Positions 56,488-64,000 of a stretch of 64,000 nt of DNA are shown one piece after another. The stretch's first letter is position 1, and each line of letters opens with the position of its first letter. The notes beneath the pieces are model-generated. The model saw only the letters and a list, made by a program, of their open reading frames with translations, did not search any database and was not told where the DNA came from. This DNA is from Cryobacterium shii (GTDB lineage: Bacteria; Actinomycetota; Actinomycetes; Actinomycetales; Microbacteriaceae). The DNA is taken from the NCBI RefSeq assembly GCF_004402595.1, contig NZ_SOFY01000070.1:1-64000 (forward strand). The letters run 5' to 3'. Position numbers and translations under genes: made by a program.

Positions 56488-57024
56488 CTACTTGGCGTCA
56501 GCCTCGTCGACAACGTCGGCCTCGACGGCCGCGTCGGCCGCGTCGGCCGCGTCGGCCGGAGCCGTTGCTTCCTCGGCGACGTCGGCCGGAGCGGCCTCGG
56601 CGACAGGCTCTTCCGCGGCAGGCTTGGCAGCCTTCGACGCGGAGGCCTTCTTGACCTTCGGGGTCAGCGGCTCGAGAACGAGTTCCATCTGGACCATCGA
56701 AGCGTTGTCGCCCTTGCGGAAGCCGAGCTTCGTGATGCGGGTGTAGCCACCCTCACGAAGAGCAACCTGCGGCGCGATCTCGGTGAAGAGCTCGTGCACG
56801 ACGCTCTTGTCGCCGATCGTGGCGAGCACGCGACGACGAGCGTGCAGGTCACCCTTCTTGGCGAACGTGATCAGTCGCTCGGCGACCGGGCGAAGGCGCT
56901 TGGCCCGCGTCTCGGTCGTCTTGATCGACTTGTGGGTGAACAGGGATGCGGCCAAGTTGGCCAGCATGTGGCGCTCGTGGGCCGGTCCGCCTCCGAGGCG
57001 GGCTCCCTTAGTGGGCGTAGGCAT
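56488..57024 (-). CDS. rplQ: 50S ribosomal protein L17, extended C-terminus
   Basis: 178 residues. The first 120 are a complete L17 ([41 protein letters not shown]). The last about 55 are an Ala/Glu/Asp/Val-rich tail ([18 protein letters not shown] ... VVDEADAK), common in Actinobacteria but long here and partly built from GCGTCGGCC nonamer repeats (56530-56560). ATG at 57024, 46 bp after rpoA. Confidence 0.96.
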   Translation of the reverse strand: MPTPTKGARLGGGPAHERHMLANLAASLFTHKSIKTTETRAKRLRPVAERLITFAKKGDLHARRRVLATIGDKSVVHELFTEIAPQVALREGGYTRITKLGFRKGDNASMVQMELVLEPLTPKVKKASASKAAKPAAEEPVAEAAPADVAEEATAPADAADAADAAVEADVVDEADAK

Positions 57025-57070
57025 TGGTTATCTCCAGTATCAAAGTCGAAAGACAGTCTGAGCGACTGCT

Positions 57071-58060
57071 TTAGATGGTTTCTTCGTCGTAGCCGCTGTA
57101 GAAGTGGGCGCCGTCGAATCCGGGCACCGAGTCCTTCAGCGACAGGCCGAGCTCTACGAGCTTGTCCTTGACCTCATCCACCGACTTCTGTCCGAAGTTG
57201 CGGATGTTCATCAGCTGGGTCTCCGAGAGGGCGACCAGTTCGCTGACGTTGTTGATGCCCTCGCGCTTGAGGCAGTTGTACGAACGAACCGACAGATCGA
57301 GGTCCTCGATCGGAATCGACAGTTCGGTCGACAGCACGGCGTCGACCGGCGCGGGGCCGATTTCGATGCCCTCGGCGGCGGTGTTCAGCTCGCGGGCCAG
57401 ACCGAACAGCTCGGTCAAGGTGCGACCGGCGGATGCGATGGCGTCGCGAGGCGAAATCGCCGACTTGGTCTCCACGTCAACGACGAGGCGGTCGAAGTCG
57501 GTGCGCTCACCGGCACGAGTTGCCTCGACGCGGTAGGTCACCTTGAGCACGGGCGAGTAGATCGAGTCGACCGGAATCTGGCCGGCCTCGGAATACTCGT
57601 TGCGGTTCTGGGTGGCCGACACGTAGCCGCGGCCGCGCTCGATGGTCAGTTCGAGTTCGAACTTGGCCTTGTCGTTCAGGGTCGCGATGACGAGTTCCGG
57701 GTTGTGGACCTCGACTCCGGCCGGAGCCGAGATGTCGGCGGCCGTGACCTGGCCGGCACCCTGCTTGCGCAGGTAAGCCGTGATCGGTTCGTCGTGCTCG
57801 CTGGAGATGACGAGACCCTTGATGTTCAGGATGATCTCGGTGACGTCTTCCTTGACACCGGGAACGGTGCTGAACTCGTGCAGCACACCGTCGATCCGGA
57901 TGCTGGTGACAGCGGCTCCGGGGATCGAGGACAGGAGGGTGCGGCGCATCGAGTTGCCGAGAGTGTAACCGAAACCAGGCTCAAGAGGTTCGATGACAAA
58001 CCTGGATCGGAACTCCGAGATGTTCTCTTCGGTGAGCGTGGGGCGCTGTGCGATAAGCAC
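57071..58060 (-). CDS. rpoA: DNA-directed RNA polymerase alpha subunit
   Basis: 329 residues. N-terminal assembly domain ([31 protein letters not shown]) and C-terminal DNA-binding domain ([46 protein letters not shown]) with an acidic tail. GTG start at 58060 with AAAGGAA upstream. The 148-bp gap to rpsK contains a palindromic repeat. Confidence 0.98.
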   Translation of the reverse strand: MLIAQRPTLTEENISEFRSRFVIEPLEPGFGYTLGNSMRRTLLSSIPGAAVTSIRIDGVLHEFSTVPGVKEDVTEIILNIKGLVISSEHDEPITAYLRKQGAGQVTAADISAPAGVEVHNPELVIATLNDKAKFELELTIERGRGYVSATQNRNEYSEAGQIPVDSIYSPVLKVTYRVEATRAGERTDFDRLVVDVETKSAISPRDAIASAGRTLTELFGLARELNTAAEGIEIGPAPVDAVLSTELSIPIEDLDLSVRSYNCLKREGINNVSELVALSETQLMNIRNFGQKSVDEVKDKLVELGLSLKDSVPGFDGAHFYSGYDEETI

Positions 58061-58144
58061 TATTGATTCCTTTCGGCTAAGTGTCCGCTATATGACACTT
58101 GCGTGGCGAGGGTTGAACGTGAAAGAAAAACGGTGATCGTCCCC

Positions 58145-58186
58145 CGACAGGCCCGACAACCGGAAGACCGGGTGTCGGGCCTGTCG
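58145..58186. repeat. CGACAGG palindrome in the rpsK-rpoA gap
   Basis: CGACAGGCCCGACA / TGTCGGGCCTGTCG, a 14-bp perfect inverted repeat with inner CCGG / CCGG. Similar in motif and length to 59149-59188 and in motif to 63696-63750. Confidence 0.88.
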
Positions 58187-58208
58187 AGATCAGGTCAATA
58201 GAGAGTGC

Positions 58209-58607
58209 TTAGACGCGACGACGCTTCGGCGGACGGCAGCCGTTGTGCGCCTGGGGCGTGACGTCGTTGATCGAGCCCACCTCGAGGCCGGCGGCCTGAA
58301 GCGAACGGATGGCGGTCTCGCGACCGGATCCGGGGCCCTTGACGAAGACGTCGACCTTCTTCATGCCGTGCTCCTGCGCCTGGCGGGCAGCCGACTCGGC
58401 AGCCAGCTGTGCGGCGAACGGGGTCGACTTGCGCGACCCCTTGAAGCCAACTCCACCTGAGGACGCCCAGCTGATGACCGCACCGGTGGTGTCGGTGATC
58501 GAGACGATGGTGTTGTTGAAGGTGCTCTTGATGTGGGCCTGGCCCACAGCGATGTTCTTCTTTTCTTTCTTGCGCGGCTTCCGAGCGGCCGACTTTGGTG
58601 CTGCCAT
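58209..58607 (-). CDS. rpsK: 30S ribosomal protein S11
   Basis: 132 residues, complete S11: [54 protein letters not shown] and the C-terminal [24 protein letters not shown] before the ATG at 58607. 43 bp after rpsM. Confidence 0.98.
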   Translation of the reverse strand: MAAPKSAARKPRKKEKKNIAVGQAHIKSTFNNTIVSITDTTGAVISWASSGGVGFKGSRKSTPFAAQLAAESAARQAQEHGMKKVDVFVKGPGSGRETAIRSLQAAGLEVGSINDVTPQAHNGCRPPKRRRV

Positions 58608-58650
58608 GATTTCTCCTGAATCCTGTAGGCGAGACGGGCGAGGCCGAGGC

Positions 58651-59025
58651 CTAGCGCGCCTTCTTCTTGCCGGCTACGGTGCGCTTCGGGCCCTTGCGGG
58701 TGCGAGCGTTGGTCTTGGTGCGCTGGCCGCGAACGGGCAGGCCCTTGCGGTGGCGAATGCCCTCGTAGCTGCCGATCTCGACCTTGCGGCGGATGTCGGC
58801 GGCAACCTCACGGCGGAGGTCACCCTCTACCTTGAAGGATCCTTCGATGTAGTCACGGAGAGCGATCAACTGATCGTCGCTCAGATCCTTGACTCGGATG
58901 TTTCCATCGATTTCAGTGTCGGCGAGGGTCTTGAGTGCCCTCGTACGGCCAACACCAAAGATGTAAGTCAGTGCAACTTCCACGCGCTTATCGCGAGGAA
59001 TATCAACGCCGGCTAGACGTGCCAT
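58651..59025 (-). CDS. rpsM: 30S ribosomal protein S13
   Basis: 124 residues, complete S13: [30 protein letters not shown] and the basic [36 protein letters not shown] tail. AGGAG upstream of the ATG at 59025. 168 bp after rpmJ, a gap that holds a palindromic repeat. Confidence 0.98.
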   Translation of the reverse strand: MARLAGVDIPRDKRVEVALTYIFGVGRTRALKTLADTEIDGNIRVKDLSDDQLIALRDYIEGSFKVEGDLRREVAADIRRKVEIGSYEGIRHRKGLPVRGQRTKTNARTRKGPKRTVAGKKKAR

Positions 59026-59148
59026 TGTGGCTTCTCCTGTATATGAGTGGAGGTCTGTAACAGTGCCTGTACATCGGCCTCCAACCGATGGTGTCGCCCC
59101 GAGGGGTTCCCGGCACTGCTATTTTCTGTGTTCAATTACGTGTGCCTT

Positions 59149-59188
59149 CGACAGGCCTGGCTACCGGAATCGGTGACCGGGCTTGTCG
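59149..59188. repeat. CGACAGG palindrome after rpmJ
   Basis: CGACAGGCCTGG and CCGGGCTTGTCG arms with inner CTACCGG / CGGTGAC, imperfect; it ends five bases beyond the rpmJ stop. Confidence 0.82.
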
Positions 59189-59193
59189 ACCTG

Positions 59194-59307
59194 CTAGCCC
59201 TGACGCTGCTTGTGACGCGGGTTCTCGCAGATGACCATCACGTTGCCGTTACGGCGGATGACCTTGCACTTGTCGCAGATCTTCTTGACGCTGGGCTTGA
59301 CCTTCAT
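59194..59307 (-). CDS. rpmJ: 50S ribosomal protein L36
   Basis: A 37-residue ribosomal protein. It starts [19 protein letters not shown] and ends [13 protein letters not shown]. The zinc-binding set Cys-x2-Cys ... Cys-x4-His is intact (C-type L36), so it does not need zinc-independent replacement. Starts at 59307 with AAGGA upstream. Placed between infA and rpsM as in most Actinobacteria. Confidence 0.98.
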   Translation of the reverse strand: MKVKPSVKKICDKCKVIRRNGNVMVICENPRHKQRQG

Positions 59308-59373
59308 GATGTGTCCTTGTATTCGCTGTCTTCGTACCCCAGGAACGCCTCGGGCCGTTACTTACAGCACTCG

Positions 59374-59595
59374 TTACTTGTAGCGGTAAACGATCCGGCC
59401 GCGAGTCAGATCGTACGGGCTCAGCTCCACGATCACGCGGTCCTCAGGGAGGATGCGGATGTAGTGCTGACGCATCTTGCCTGAAATGTGGGCAAGAACT
59501 TTGTGGCCGTTGGTCAACTCAACGCGAAACATTGCATTGGGAAGAGCTTCGACTACTGCGCCCTCGATTTCGATGACACCGTCTTTTTTGGCCAT
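59374..59595 (-). CDS. infA: translation initiation factor IF-1
   Basis: 73 residues, a full S1-like OB fold: [53 protein letters not shown] and the end [12 protein letters not shown] at 59595. First ribosomal-cluster gene after the PTS pair; its own promoter lies upstream. Confidence 0.98.
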   Translation of the reverse strand: MAKKDGVIEIEGAVVEALPNAMFRVELTNGHKVLAHISGKMRQHYIRILPEDRVIVELSPYDLTRGRIVYRYK

Positions 59596-59686
59596 AACTC
59601 ACTATCGCTAGGGTATTGATTGCTGGTCGTGCGTGGATTGTGGCGTTTGACACGCCGTAAACGCGCGCATCAGACACCAAGGATTT

Positions 59687-59716
59687 ACTCTATGGTACAG
59701 AGTTGCCTTTTGGCAA
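59687..59716 (-). promoter_or_regulatory. probable infA-rplQ operon promoter
   Basis: Minus strand: -35 TTGCCA (59711-59716), 18-bp spacer, -10 TAGAGT (59687-59692). It leaves an about 85-nt leader before infA in a gap that is AT-rich compared with the neighbours. Confidence 0.6.
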
Positions 59717-59783
59717 TTCTTCCCTATAATCCCTGAACGGATTCACGGGTTCAGGGTCTTCTCCCGCACCGATCCGTGTGCTC

Positions 59784-60224
59784 TCATTCTGCGTTCACGT
59801 CGTCGAGCAGCCTGACGATGTCCTCCGCGGTGGCTGCGTCAAGGAGTCTCTGCACCTCGCCCTCGTCCGAGAACACGGCTGCCATTCTCGAGAGGATCTC
59901 GAGGTGCTCGTTGTTGAGCCCGGCGATTCCGACGGCGAACCGCACCGGGTGGCCGTCCCAGTCGATCGGGTCCGCGTAGCGAACGATCGACAGGGCCGAC
60001 CGGATGACCGACGCCTTGGCGTCGTTGGTACCGTGCGGGATCGCCAGAAAGTTGCCCATGTACGTCGACACGCTGGCTTCGCGTTCGAACATGGAGTCGA
60101 TGTAGTCCTCACGCACTGCGCCCGCACGGACGAGCAACGCACCGGCCTCACGGATGGCGTCGTTCCGGGTCGTGGCAGACCCCGCGGTCACCACATTGAC
60201 CAGTTCCAGAAGGTGCTGGGTCAT
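59784..60224 (-). CDS. PTS sugar transporter subunit IIA (mannitol/fructose type)
   Basis: A 146-residue EIIA domain of the mannitol/fructose family, a phosphoryl carrier between HPr and IIB. The active-site His is in FLAIPHGTNDAKASVIRSAL, followed by DGHPVRFAVGIAGLNNEHLEIL, typical of PTS_EIIA_2. ATG at 60224, four bases after the IIB stop. No IIC membrane gene is adjacent, so the pair either serves a distant permease or has a regulatory role. Confidence 0.92.
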   Translation of the reverse strand: MTQHLLELVNVVTAGSATTRNDAIREAGALLVRAGAVREDYIDSMFEREASVSTYMGNFLAIPHGTNDAKASVIRSALSIVRYADPIDWDGHPVRFAVGIAGLNNEHLEILSRMAAVFSDEGEVQRLLDAATAEDIVRLLDDVNAE

Positions 60225-60228
60225 TGCG

Positions 60229-60558
60229 TTACTTTGCGGCTTCTGCCCAGCCGCGCGACTTGAACGCGTAGATGGCGGCGTCCAGCGCCTCATCGCCGTT
60301 CTGCGAGGCGAAAACGGTGGCCTCCAGCATTGCCACTCCGACCCCGAGCTTGACGGCCTGGCTGCGGATCTTCTCGTAGCGCGGCGCCAGCTGCGGTCCG
60401 ACCAGCAGAACGTCGATCGGGCCGAGCGAGCCCGGCAGGTCCGATTCGCTCCCCGCGTGCACAGACACCGTGAGGCCGCGTGACTCTGCGGTGTGGCGGA
60501 CCCGGTGGGCGACGAAGGCACTGGACGCTCCGGCACCACAGACAACGAGGATTCTCAT
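60229..60558 (-). CDS. PTS sugar transporter subunit IIB (lactose/cellobiose type)
   Basis: A 109-residue IIB with the phospho-Cys loop at the N-terminus (MRILVVCGAGASSAFVAHRV) and VLLVGPQLAPRYEKIRSQA, matching the lactose/cellobiose IIB fold rather than the mannitol IIB usually paired with this IIA type. Begins at 60558. The mixed pairing of IIB and IIA families and the missing IIC are unusual. Confidence 0.9.
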   Translation of the reverse strand: MRILVVCGAGASSAFVAHRVRHTAESRGLTVSVHAGSESDLPGSLGPIDVLLVGPQLAPRYEKIRSQAVKLGVGVAMLEATVFASQNGDEALDAAIYAFKSRGWAEAAK

Positions 60559-60687
60559 GGGCGTGCTCTTTTCTCTGAGGCTGAGACAGACAATTTGTCC
60601 CCACCTCAATCTTCCCGCTTTCACCCCCGTCGAGGAAACCGCCGGCCCCCTCAGCCACCCCATCCGGGCCACACCCCCTCGTTCACC

Positions 60688-60764
60688 AATTCGACGGAGA
60701 TTCTGTTCTAAAAATCCGCATTCGCCGGGTTTCACCCCGTTCCGGGCAGAATCTCCGTCGAATT
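60688..60764. repeat. 77-bp palindromic repeat, copy 5
   Basis: Perfect 18-bp arms AATTCGACGGAGATTCTG and CAGAATCTCCGTCGAATT. Compared with copy 2 the stem pair at arm position 16 changed from T-A to C-G on both sides. It lies 56 bases past the map stop and 129 bases before the PTS IIB gene. Confidence 0.95.
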
Positions 60765-60820
60765 CGTTCGGAGACGGAGTTGTTGGCGGAGTGGCGGGCC
60801 AAGTGGCGGGCAGGGCTCTG

Positions 60821-61651
60821 CTACGCGAGGGGAACGGGGGTGATGCCGAGCGGGGCGAGTGCCGCGGCACCGCCGTCTTCCGCAGTCAGAACCCAGATGC
60901 CGTCCTTGTGCACGGCCACGGTGTGCTCCCAGTGCGCGGCGGCGCGTCCGTCGCTGGTGGCGACGGTCCAGTCATCCTCGCGCACGTACGTCTCGATCGA
61001 TCCGAGCACGACCATCGGCTCGATCGCGACGACCAGGCCGGGCTTGACGTCCGGGCCCTTCTGGCGCACCCGGTAGTTGAACACCGGCGGGGCCTCGTGC
61101 ATGGACCGGCCGATGCCGTGGCCGACGTAGTCGGTGAGGATCCCGTAGTCGCCCTGGGAATCGACGTAGTCCTCGATGGCGTCGCCGACCTCGTTGAGGT
61201 GGCGCGCCACGGCCAGCCGGGCGATGCCGTGCCACAGCGACTGCTCGGTGACATCGGACAGCTTCTGGCGTTCGGCCACCTCGGCGGGGCGGGCCGGATC
61301 CGGAATCACAAAGCTGAACGCGGCATCGCCGTTCCAGCCGTCGATGATCGCGCCGCTGTCGATCGAGACGATGTCGCCGGCCGCGAGGACGCGGGCGCCG
61401 GGGATCCCGTGCACCACGTCGTCGTTGACCGAGGCGCACACCGTGTGGAAGTAGCCCTGCTCGAGCTTGAAGTTCGGCAGTCCGCCGCGCGCGACGATGG
61501 CCGCCTCCGCCGCGGCATCCAGTTCGAGCGTGGTCGCGCCGACCCGGATGGCAGCGCGGGCCGCATCCAGAGATGCGGCCGTGGCGAGCCCCGGGGCGAT
61601 CATCAGCCGCATCTGCGCCGGCGACTTGTAGATGGAACGTCGAAGGCTCAT
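60821..61651 (-). CDS. map: methionine aminopeptidase, type I
   Basis: Removes N-terminal Met. The 276-residue product has all five metal ligands in place: Asp in VSIDSGAIIDGWNGDAAFSF (both D), His in GHGIGRSMHEAP, Glu in VAIEPM and Glu in WEHTVAV. The start MSLRRSIYKSPAQMRLM at 61651 fits type I enzymes; weak AGAGAT upstream. 92 bp after adk. Confidence 0.97.
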   Translation of the reverse strand: MSLRRSIYKSPAQMRLMIAPGLATAASLDAARAAIRVGATTLELDAAAEAAIVARGGLPNFKLEQGYFHTVCASVNDDVVHGIPGARVLAAGDIVSIDSGAIIDGWNGDAAFSFVIPDPARPAEVAERQKLSDVTEQSLWHGIARLAVARHLNEVGDAIEDYVDSQGDYGILTDYVGHGIGRSMHEAPPVFNYRVRQKGPDVKPGLVVAIEPMVVLGSIETYVREDDWTVATSDGRAAAHWEHTVAVHKDGIWVLTAEDGGAAALAPLGITPVPLA

Positions 61652-61743
61652 GAGTATCTCTGCAAACTGATTGGGACGTGCGGATGGGTGGTACCGGTCG
61701 AAGACAGGCCGGATGGCGCAACCAGACGGTTGCGCCATCTCGG

Positions 61744-62349
61744 TCAGGTGGTGCTGGCTGCCTCTTCGGTGGCGTTCAGGCCGCGCGCGGCCAAGGCAGC
61801 GAGGATGCGCCCGGTCACCTCGTCCACGGCGCCCAGGCCGTCGACGGTGACGACGAGGCCGCGGGAGCCGTACAGGTCGATCAGGGGTGCGGTCTGCTCT
61901 TCGTAGACCGACAGGCGGTGACGGATGACGTCGGCCGTGTCATCCGCGCGGCCCTGCTCGGCGGCACGCTTCAGCAGACGCGCGACGACCTCTTCGGTGT
62001 CGGCGACGATCAGGACGACGGCGTCGAGGGCGGTCCCGTCGGCTTCCAGCAGACGGTCCAGCTCCTGAACCTGATCAGCGGTGCGCGGGTAGCCGTCGAG
62101 GAGGAACCCCGCCACAGCGTCGGCCTGCTTCAACCGGTCGGACACGATCTCGTTGGTGAGGGAATCCGGCACATAGGCGCCGGCATCGATGAACGCCTTG
62201 ACCTTGACGCCCAACTCGGTGTTGTTCTTCACGTTGAAACGGAAGATGTCGCCGGTCGAGATGGCCGGCACGGCAAAAGCCTCGGACAGCCGCTCGGCCT
62301 GGGTGCCCTTGCCCGCGCCAGGCGGGCCGATCAGGAGAAGACGAGTCAT
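61744..62349 (-). CDS. adk: adenylate kinase
   Basis: AMP + ATP to 2 ADP. The 201-residue product has the P-loop [53 protein letters not shown] and a short LID ([19 protein letters not shown]) without the Zn-binding insert, the short form usual in Actinobacteria. ATG overlaps the secY stop by four bases (ATGA). Confidence 0.97.
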   Translation of the reverse strand: MTRLLLIGPPGAGKGTQAERLSEAFAVPAISTGDIFRFNVKNNTELGVKVKAFIDAGAYVPDSLTNEIVSDRLKQADAVAGFLLDGYPRTADQVQELDRLLEADGTALDAVVLIVADTEEVVARLLKRAAEQGRADDTADVIRHRLSVYEEQTAPLIDLYGSRGLVVTVDGLGAVDEVTGRILAALAARGLNATEEAASTT

Positions 62350-63668
62350 CGGAGCAGCCCTTCGTAGTGGCGCTGTTGGAGTTGCGAATCGATCTGTTTG
62401 ACCGTCTCGAGCCCGACGCCGACGATGATCAGGATGCTGGCGCCACCGAACGGGAAGTTCTGGTCGGCACCGATCGCGGAGAAGGCGATCAGAGGCAGCA
62501 ACGCGATCAACCCCAGGTACAGGGAACCGGGCAGCGTCACCCGGGTGAGAACGAAGTCCAGGTATTCCGCGGTCGGCCGACCGGCGCGAATGCCTGGGAT
62601 GAATCCGCCGTACTTCTTCATGTTGTCTGCGACCTCTTCAGGGTTGAAGGTGATCGCGACGTAGAAGTAGGTGAATCCCACGATGAGGAGGAAGTACATC
62701 GCCATGTAGAGCGGGTGGTCGCCCTTGGTCAGGTTGTTCGTCACCCAGGTGACCCAGGCGGCCGGGGACTGGCCGGCGGCGGGCTGGTTGAACTGGGCGA
62801 TCAGGGCGGGGAGGTACAGCAGCGAGGACGCGAAGATGACGGGCACGACACCGGCCATGTTCACCTTGATCGGGATGTACGTGTTATTGCCGCCGTAGGT
62901 GCGTCGGCCGACCATCCGTTTGGCGTATTGCACCGGGATGCGACGTTGCGACTGCTCAACGAAGACGACGGCTGCCACCACGAGCAGCCCGATCGCGAGC
63001 ACGATCAGCAGGACGTCGATGCCCTTCTGCTGGCCGATCGCGCCGAGCGAGTTCGGGAACCGGGCCGCGATCGAGGTGAAGATCAGCAGCGACATGCCGT
63101 TGCCGATGCCGCGTTCGGTGATGAGTTCGCCCATCCACATGATGATTCCGGTGCCAGCTGTCATGGTGATGACCATGAGCAGGATGGCGTACCAGGAGTC
63201 GTTGGTGAGCAGCTGAGAACACTCGGGGCTGGCGGACGTGCCGAACAGGGCGCCGCTGCGGGCCACCGTGATGAGCGTCGTCGACTGGAGGATGCCGAGG
63301 GCGATCGTGAGATAACGCGTGTACTGGGTCAGTGTGCTCTGCCCGGACGCGCCCTCTTTGTAGAGGGTCTCGAAGTGTGGGATGACCACGCGCAGCAACT
63401 GCACGATGATCGAGGCCGTGATGTACGGCATGATGCCGAGCGCGAACACCGACAACTGAAGCAATGCGCCACCGCTGAACAGGTTGACGAGCTCATAGAG
63501 GCCGCTGGTTCCCTGGTTCGCGGCCAGACACGCTTGCACGTTCTGGAAGTCAACGAATGGTGCAGGTACGAACGAGCCCAGTCGGAACAGGGCAACGATC
63601 CCCAGGCTGAATCCGATCTTCTTGCGAAGGTCGGGTGTGCGGAATATCCGCGCGATGGCGCTGAACAC
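62346..63668 (-). CDS. secY: protein translocase subunit SecY
   Basis: Channel of the Sec translocon, 440 residues, ten membrane helices. [36 protein letters not shown] at the N-terminus, [20 protein letters not shown] (helix 2), [15 protein letters not shown] and [46 protein letters not shown] are diagnostic. The GTG at 63668 has GGAGG five bases upstream; in-frame sequence further 5' is inside a repeat and not used. Confidence 0.98.
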   Translation of the reverse strand: MFSAIARIFRTPDLRKKIGFSLGIVALFRLGSFVPAPFVDFQNVQACLAANQGTSGLYELVNLFSGGALLQLSVFALGIMPYITASIIVQLLRVVIPHFETLYKEGASGQSTLTQYTRYLTIALGILQSTTLITVARSGALFGTSASPECSQLLTNDSWYAILLMVITMTAGTGIIMWMGELITERGIGNGMSLLIFTSIAARFPNSLGAIGQQKGIDVLLIVLAIGLLVVAAVVFVEQSQRRIPVQYAKRMVGRRTYGGNNTYIPIKVNMAGVVPVIFASSLLYLPALIAQFNQPAAGQSPAAWVTWVTNNLTKGDHPLYMAMYFLLIVGFTYFYVAITFNPEEVADNMKKYGGFIPGIRAGRPTAEYLDFVLTRVTLPGSLYLGLIALLPLIAFSAIGADQNFPFGGASILIIVGVGLETVKQIDSQLQQRHYEGLLR

Positions 63669-63695
63669 AATGCCTCCAGTTAATAACGTGAAAAA

Positions 63696-63750
63696 CGAGC
63701 TTGTCGAGACCAGCATCGAAAGATTTCGATTGGTGGCCTCGACAAGCTCG
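63696..63750. repeat. CGAGCTTGTCGAG palindrome between rplO and secY
   Basis: Arms CGAGCTTGTCGAG / CTCGACAAGCTCG are perfect, with an inner ATCGAAA / TTTCGAT. It belongs with the CGACARG palindromes at 58145 and 59149 by motif, and has a longer form. Confidence 0.88.
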
Positions 63751-63766
63751 CTCAGCGTCTACGGAC

Positions 63767-64000
63767 TTACTTGATTGAGCCACCCGCAGCGACGATCTTC
63801 TGCTCTGCTGAGCCGGAGACCTTATCCACTGCAATGTTCAGCTTAACCGCAATGTCACCATTGCCGAGAACCTTGACCTTCTCGTTGTCACGAACAGCAC
63901 CCTTGGCGACCAGGTCGGCGATGGTTACATCGCCCCCGTTCGGGTAGAGCTCCGCGAGCTTGTCCAGGTTGACAACCTGGTACTCGACGCGGAACGGGTT
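63767..64000 (-). CDS. rplO: 50S ribosomal protein L15, C-terminal part (5' end outside window)
   Basis: Minus-strand frame open to the window edge: 77 residues beginning [19 protein letters not shown], then the L15 C-terminal block [28 protein letters not shown], ending AAGGSIK with a TAA stop at 63767-63769. Position before secY is the universal rplO-secY order. Too short to judge the rest. Confidence 0.95.
   Translation of the reverse strand, partial: NPFRVEYQVVNLDKLAELYPNGGDVTIADLVAKGAVRDNEKVKVLGNGDIAVKLNIAVDKVSGSAEQKIVAAGGSIK

Overview
The window is a 64 kb piece of a high-GC actinobacterial chromosome. The gene order rplO-secY-adk-map-infA-rpmJ-rpsM-rpsK-rpoA-rplQ-truA-rplM-rpsI-glmM, the block acpS-alr-tsaE-tsaB-rimI-tsaD-groES, many GTG/TTG starts, leaderless-looking starts, an actinobacterial PerM homologue and two CIRCE operators on groES all point to Actinobacteria. 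The high frequency of the octamer GCATCCGT/ACGGATGC and the overall gene content suggest Microbacteriaceae (Cryobacterium/Leifsonia-like); this family assignment is inference. No rRNA, tRNA, CRISPR array, integrase, transposase or prophage gene was seen.

Layout. 0-9 kb (mostly minus): branched-chain/aromatic amino-acid dehydrogenase, MscS-type channel, then sucC-sucD and perM-purN-purH. 9-20.7 kb: VIT-family transporter, DUF3054 protein, a self-regulated MarR repressor, and a minus-strand flavin electron-transfer operon (NOX-like reductase, FMN-binding protein, ApbE), a FUSC-type membrane protein coupled to the helicase pcrA, a glycerophosphodiester phosphodiesterase and a Bax1/YccA protein. 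20.7-32.3 kb: guaA at the end of a five-gene operon with a KhtTU-like K+/H+ antiporter, SURF1 and DUF3817; then glpD, guaB3, a PatB/MalY aminotransferase and guaB. 32.5-38.6 kb: a branched-chain amino-acid ABC transporter (livH-livM-livG-livF on plus, the binding protein livJ convergent). 38.8-50.7 kb: rarD, groES, a THUMP-like methyltransferase, three small membrane proteins, the tRNA t6A genes tsaD/tsaB/tsaE with rimI, then alr, acpS, glmS and divergent coaA. 50.8-64 kb: glmM and the ribosomal/transcription cluster, interrupted by an acyltransferase and an orphan PTS IIB-IIA pair; it runs off the right edge inside rplO.

Functional themes are purine synthesis (purN, purH, guaA, guaB, guaB3), cell-wall precursor supply (glmS, glmM, alr, an OatA-like acyltransferase), tRNA modification, and transcription/translation/secretion.

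The least expected content is between the genes. Several families of fixed-length palindromic repeats sit downstream of gene ends: a 77-bp family (5 copies, with one compensatory stem change), a 63-bp family (3 copies), a family with 54-58 bp hairpins around a constant 40-bp core (2 copies), CGACARG-type palindromes inside the ribosomal cluster (3 copies), and a 93-bp duplicated element fused to heptamer arrays in the livF-livJ gap (2 copies). Two elements supply the 3' end and stop codon of a gene (tsaE and the DUF3054 gene). Tandem arrays repeatedly abut such palindromes and share their first bases.
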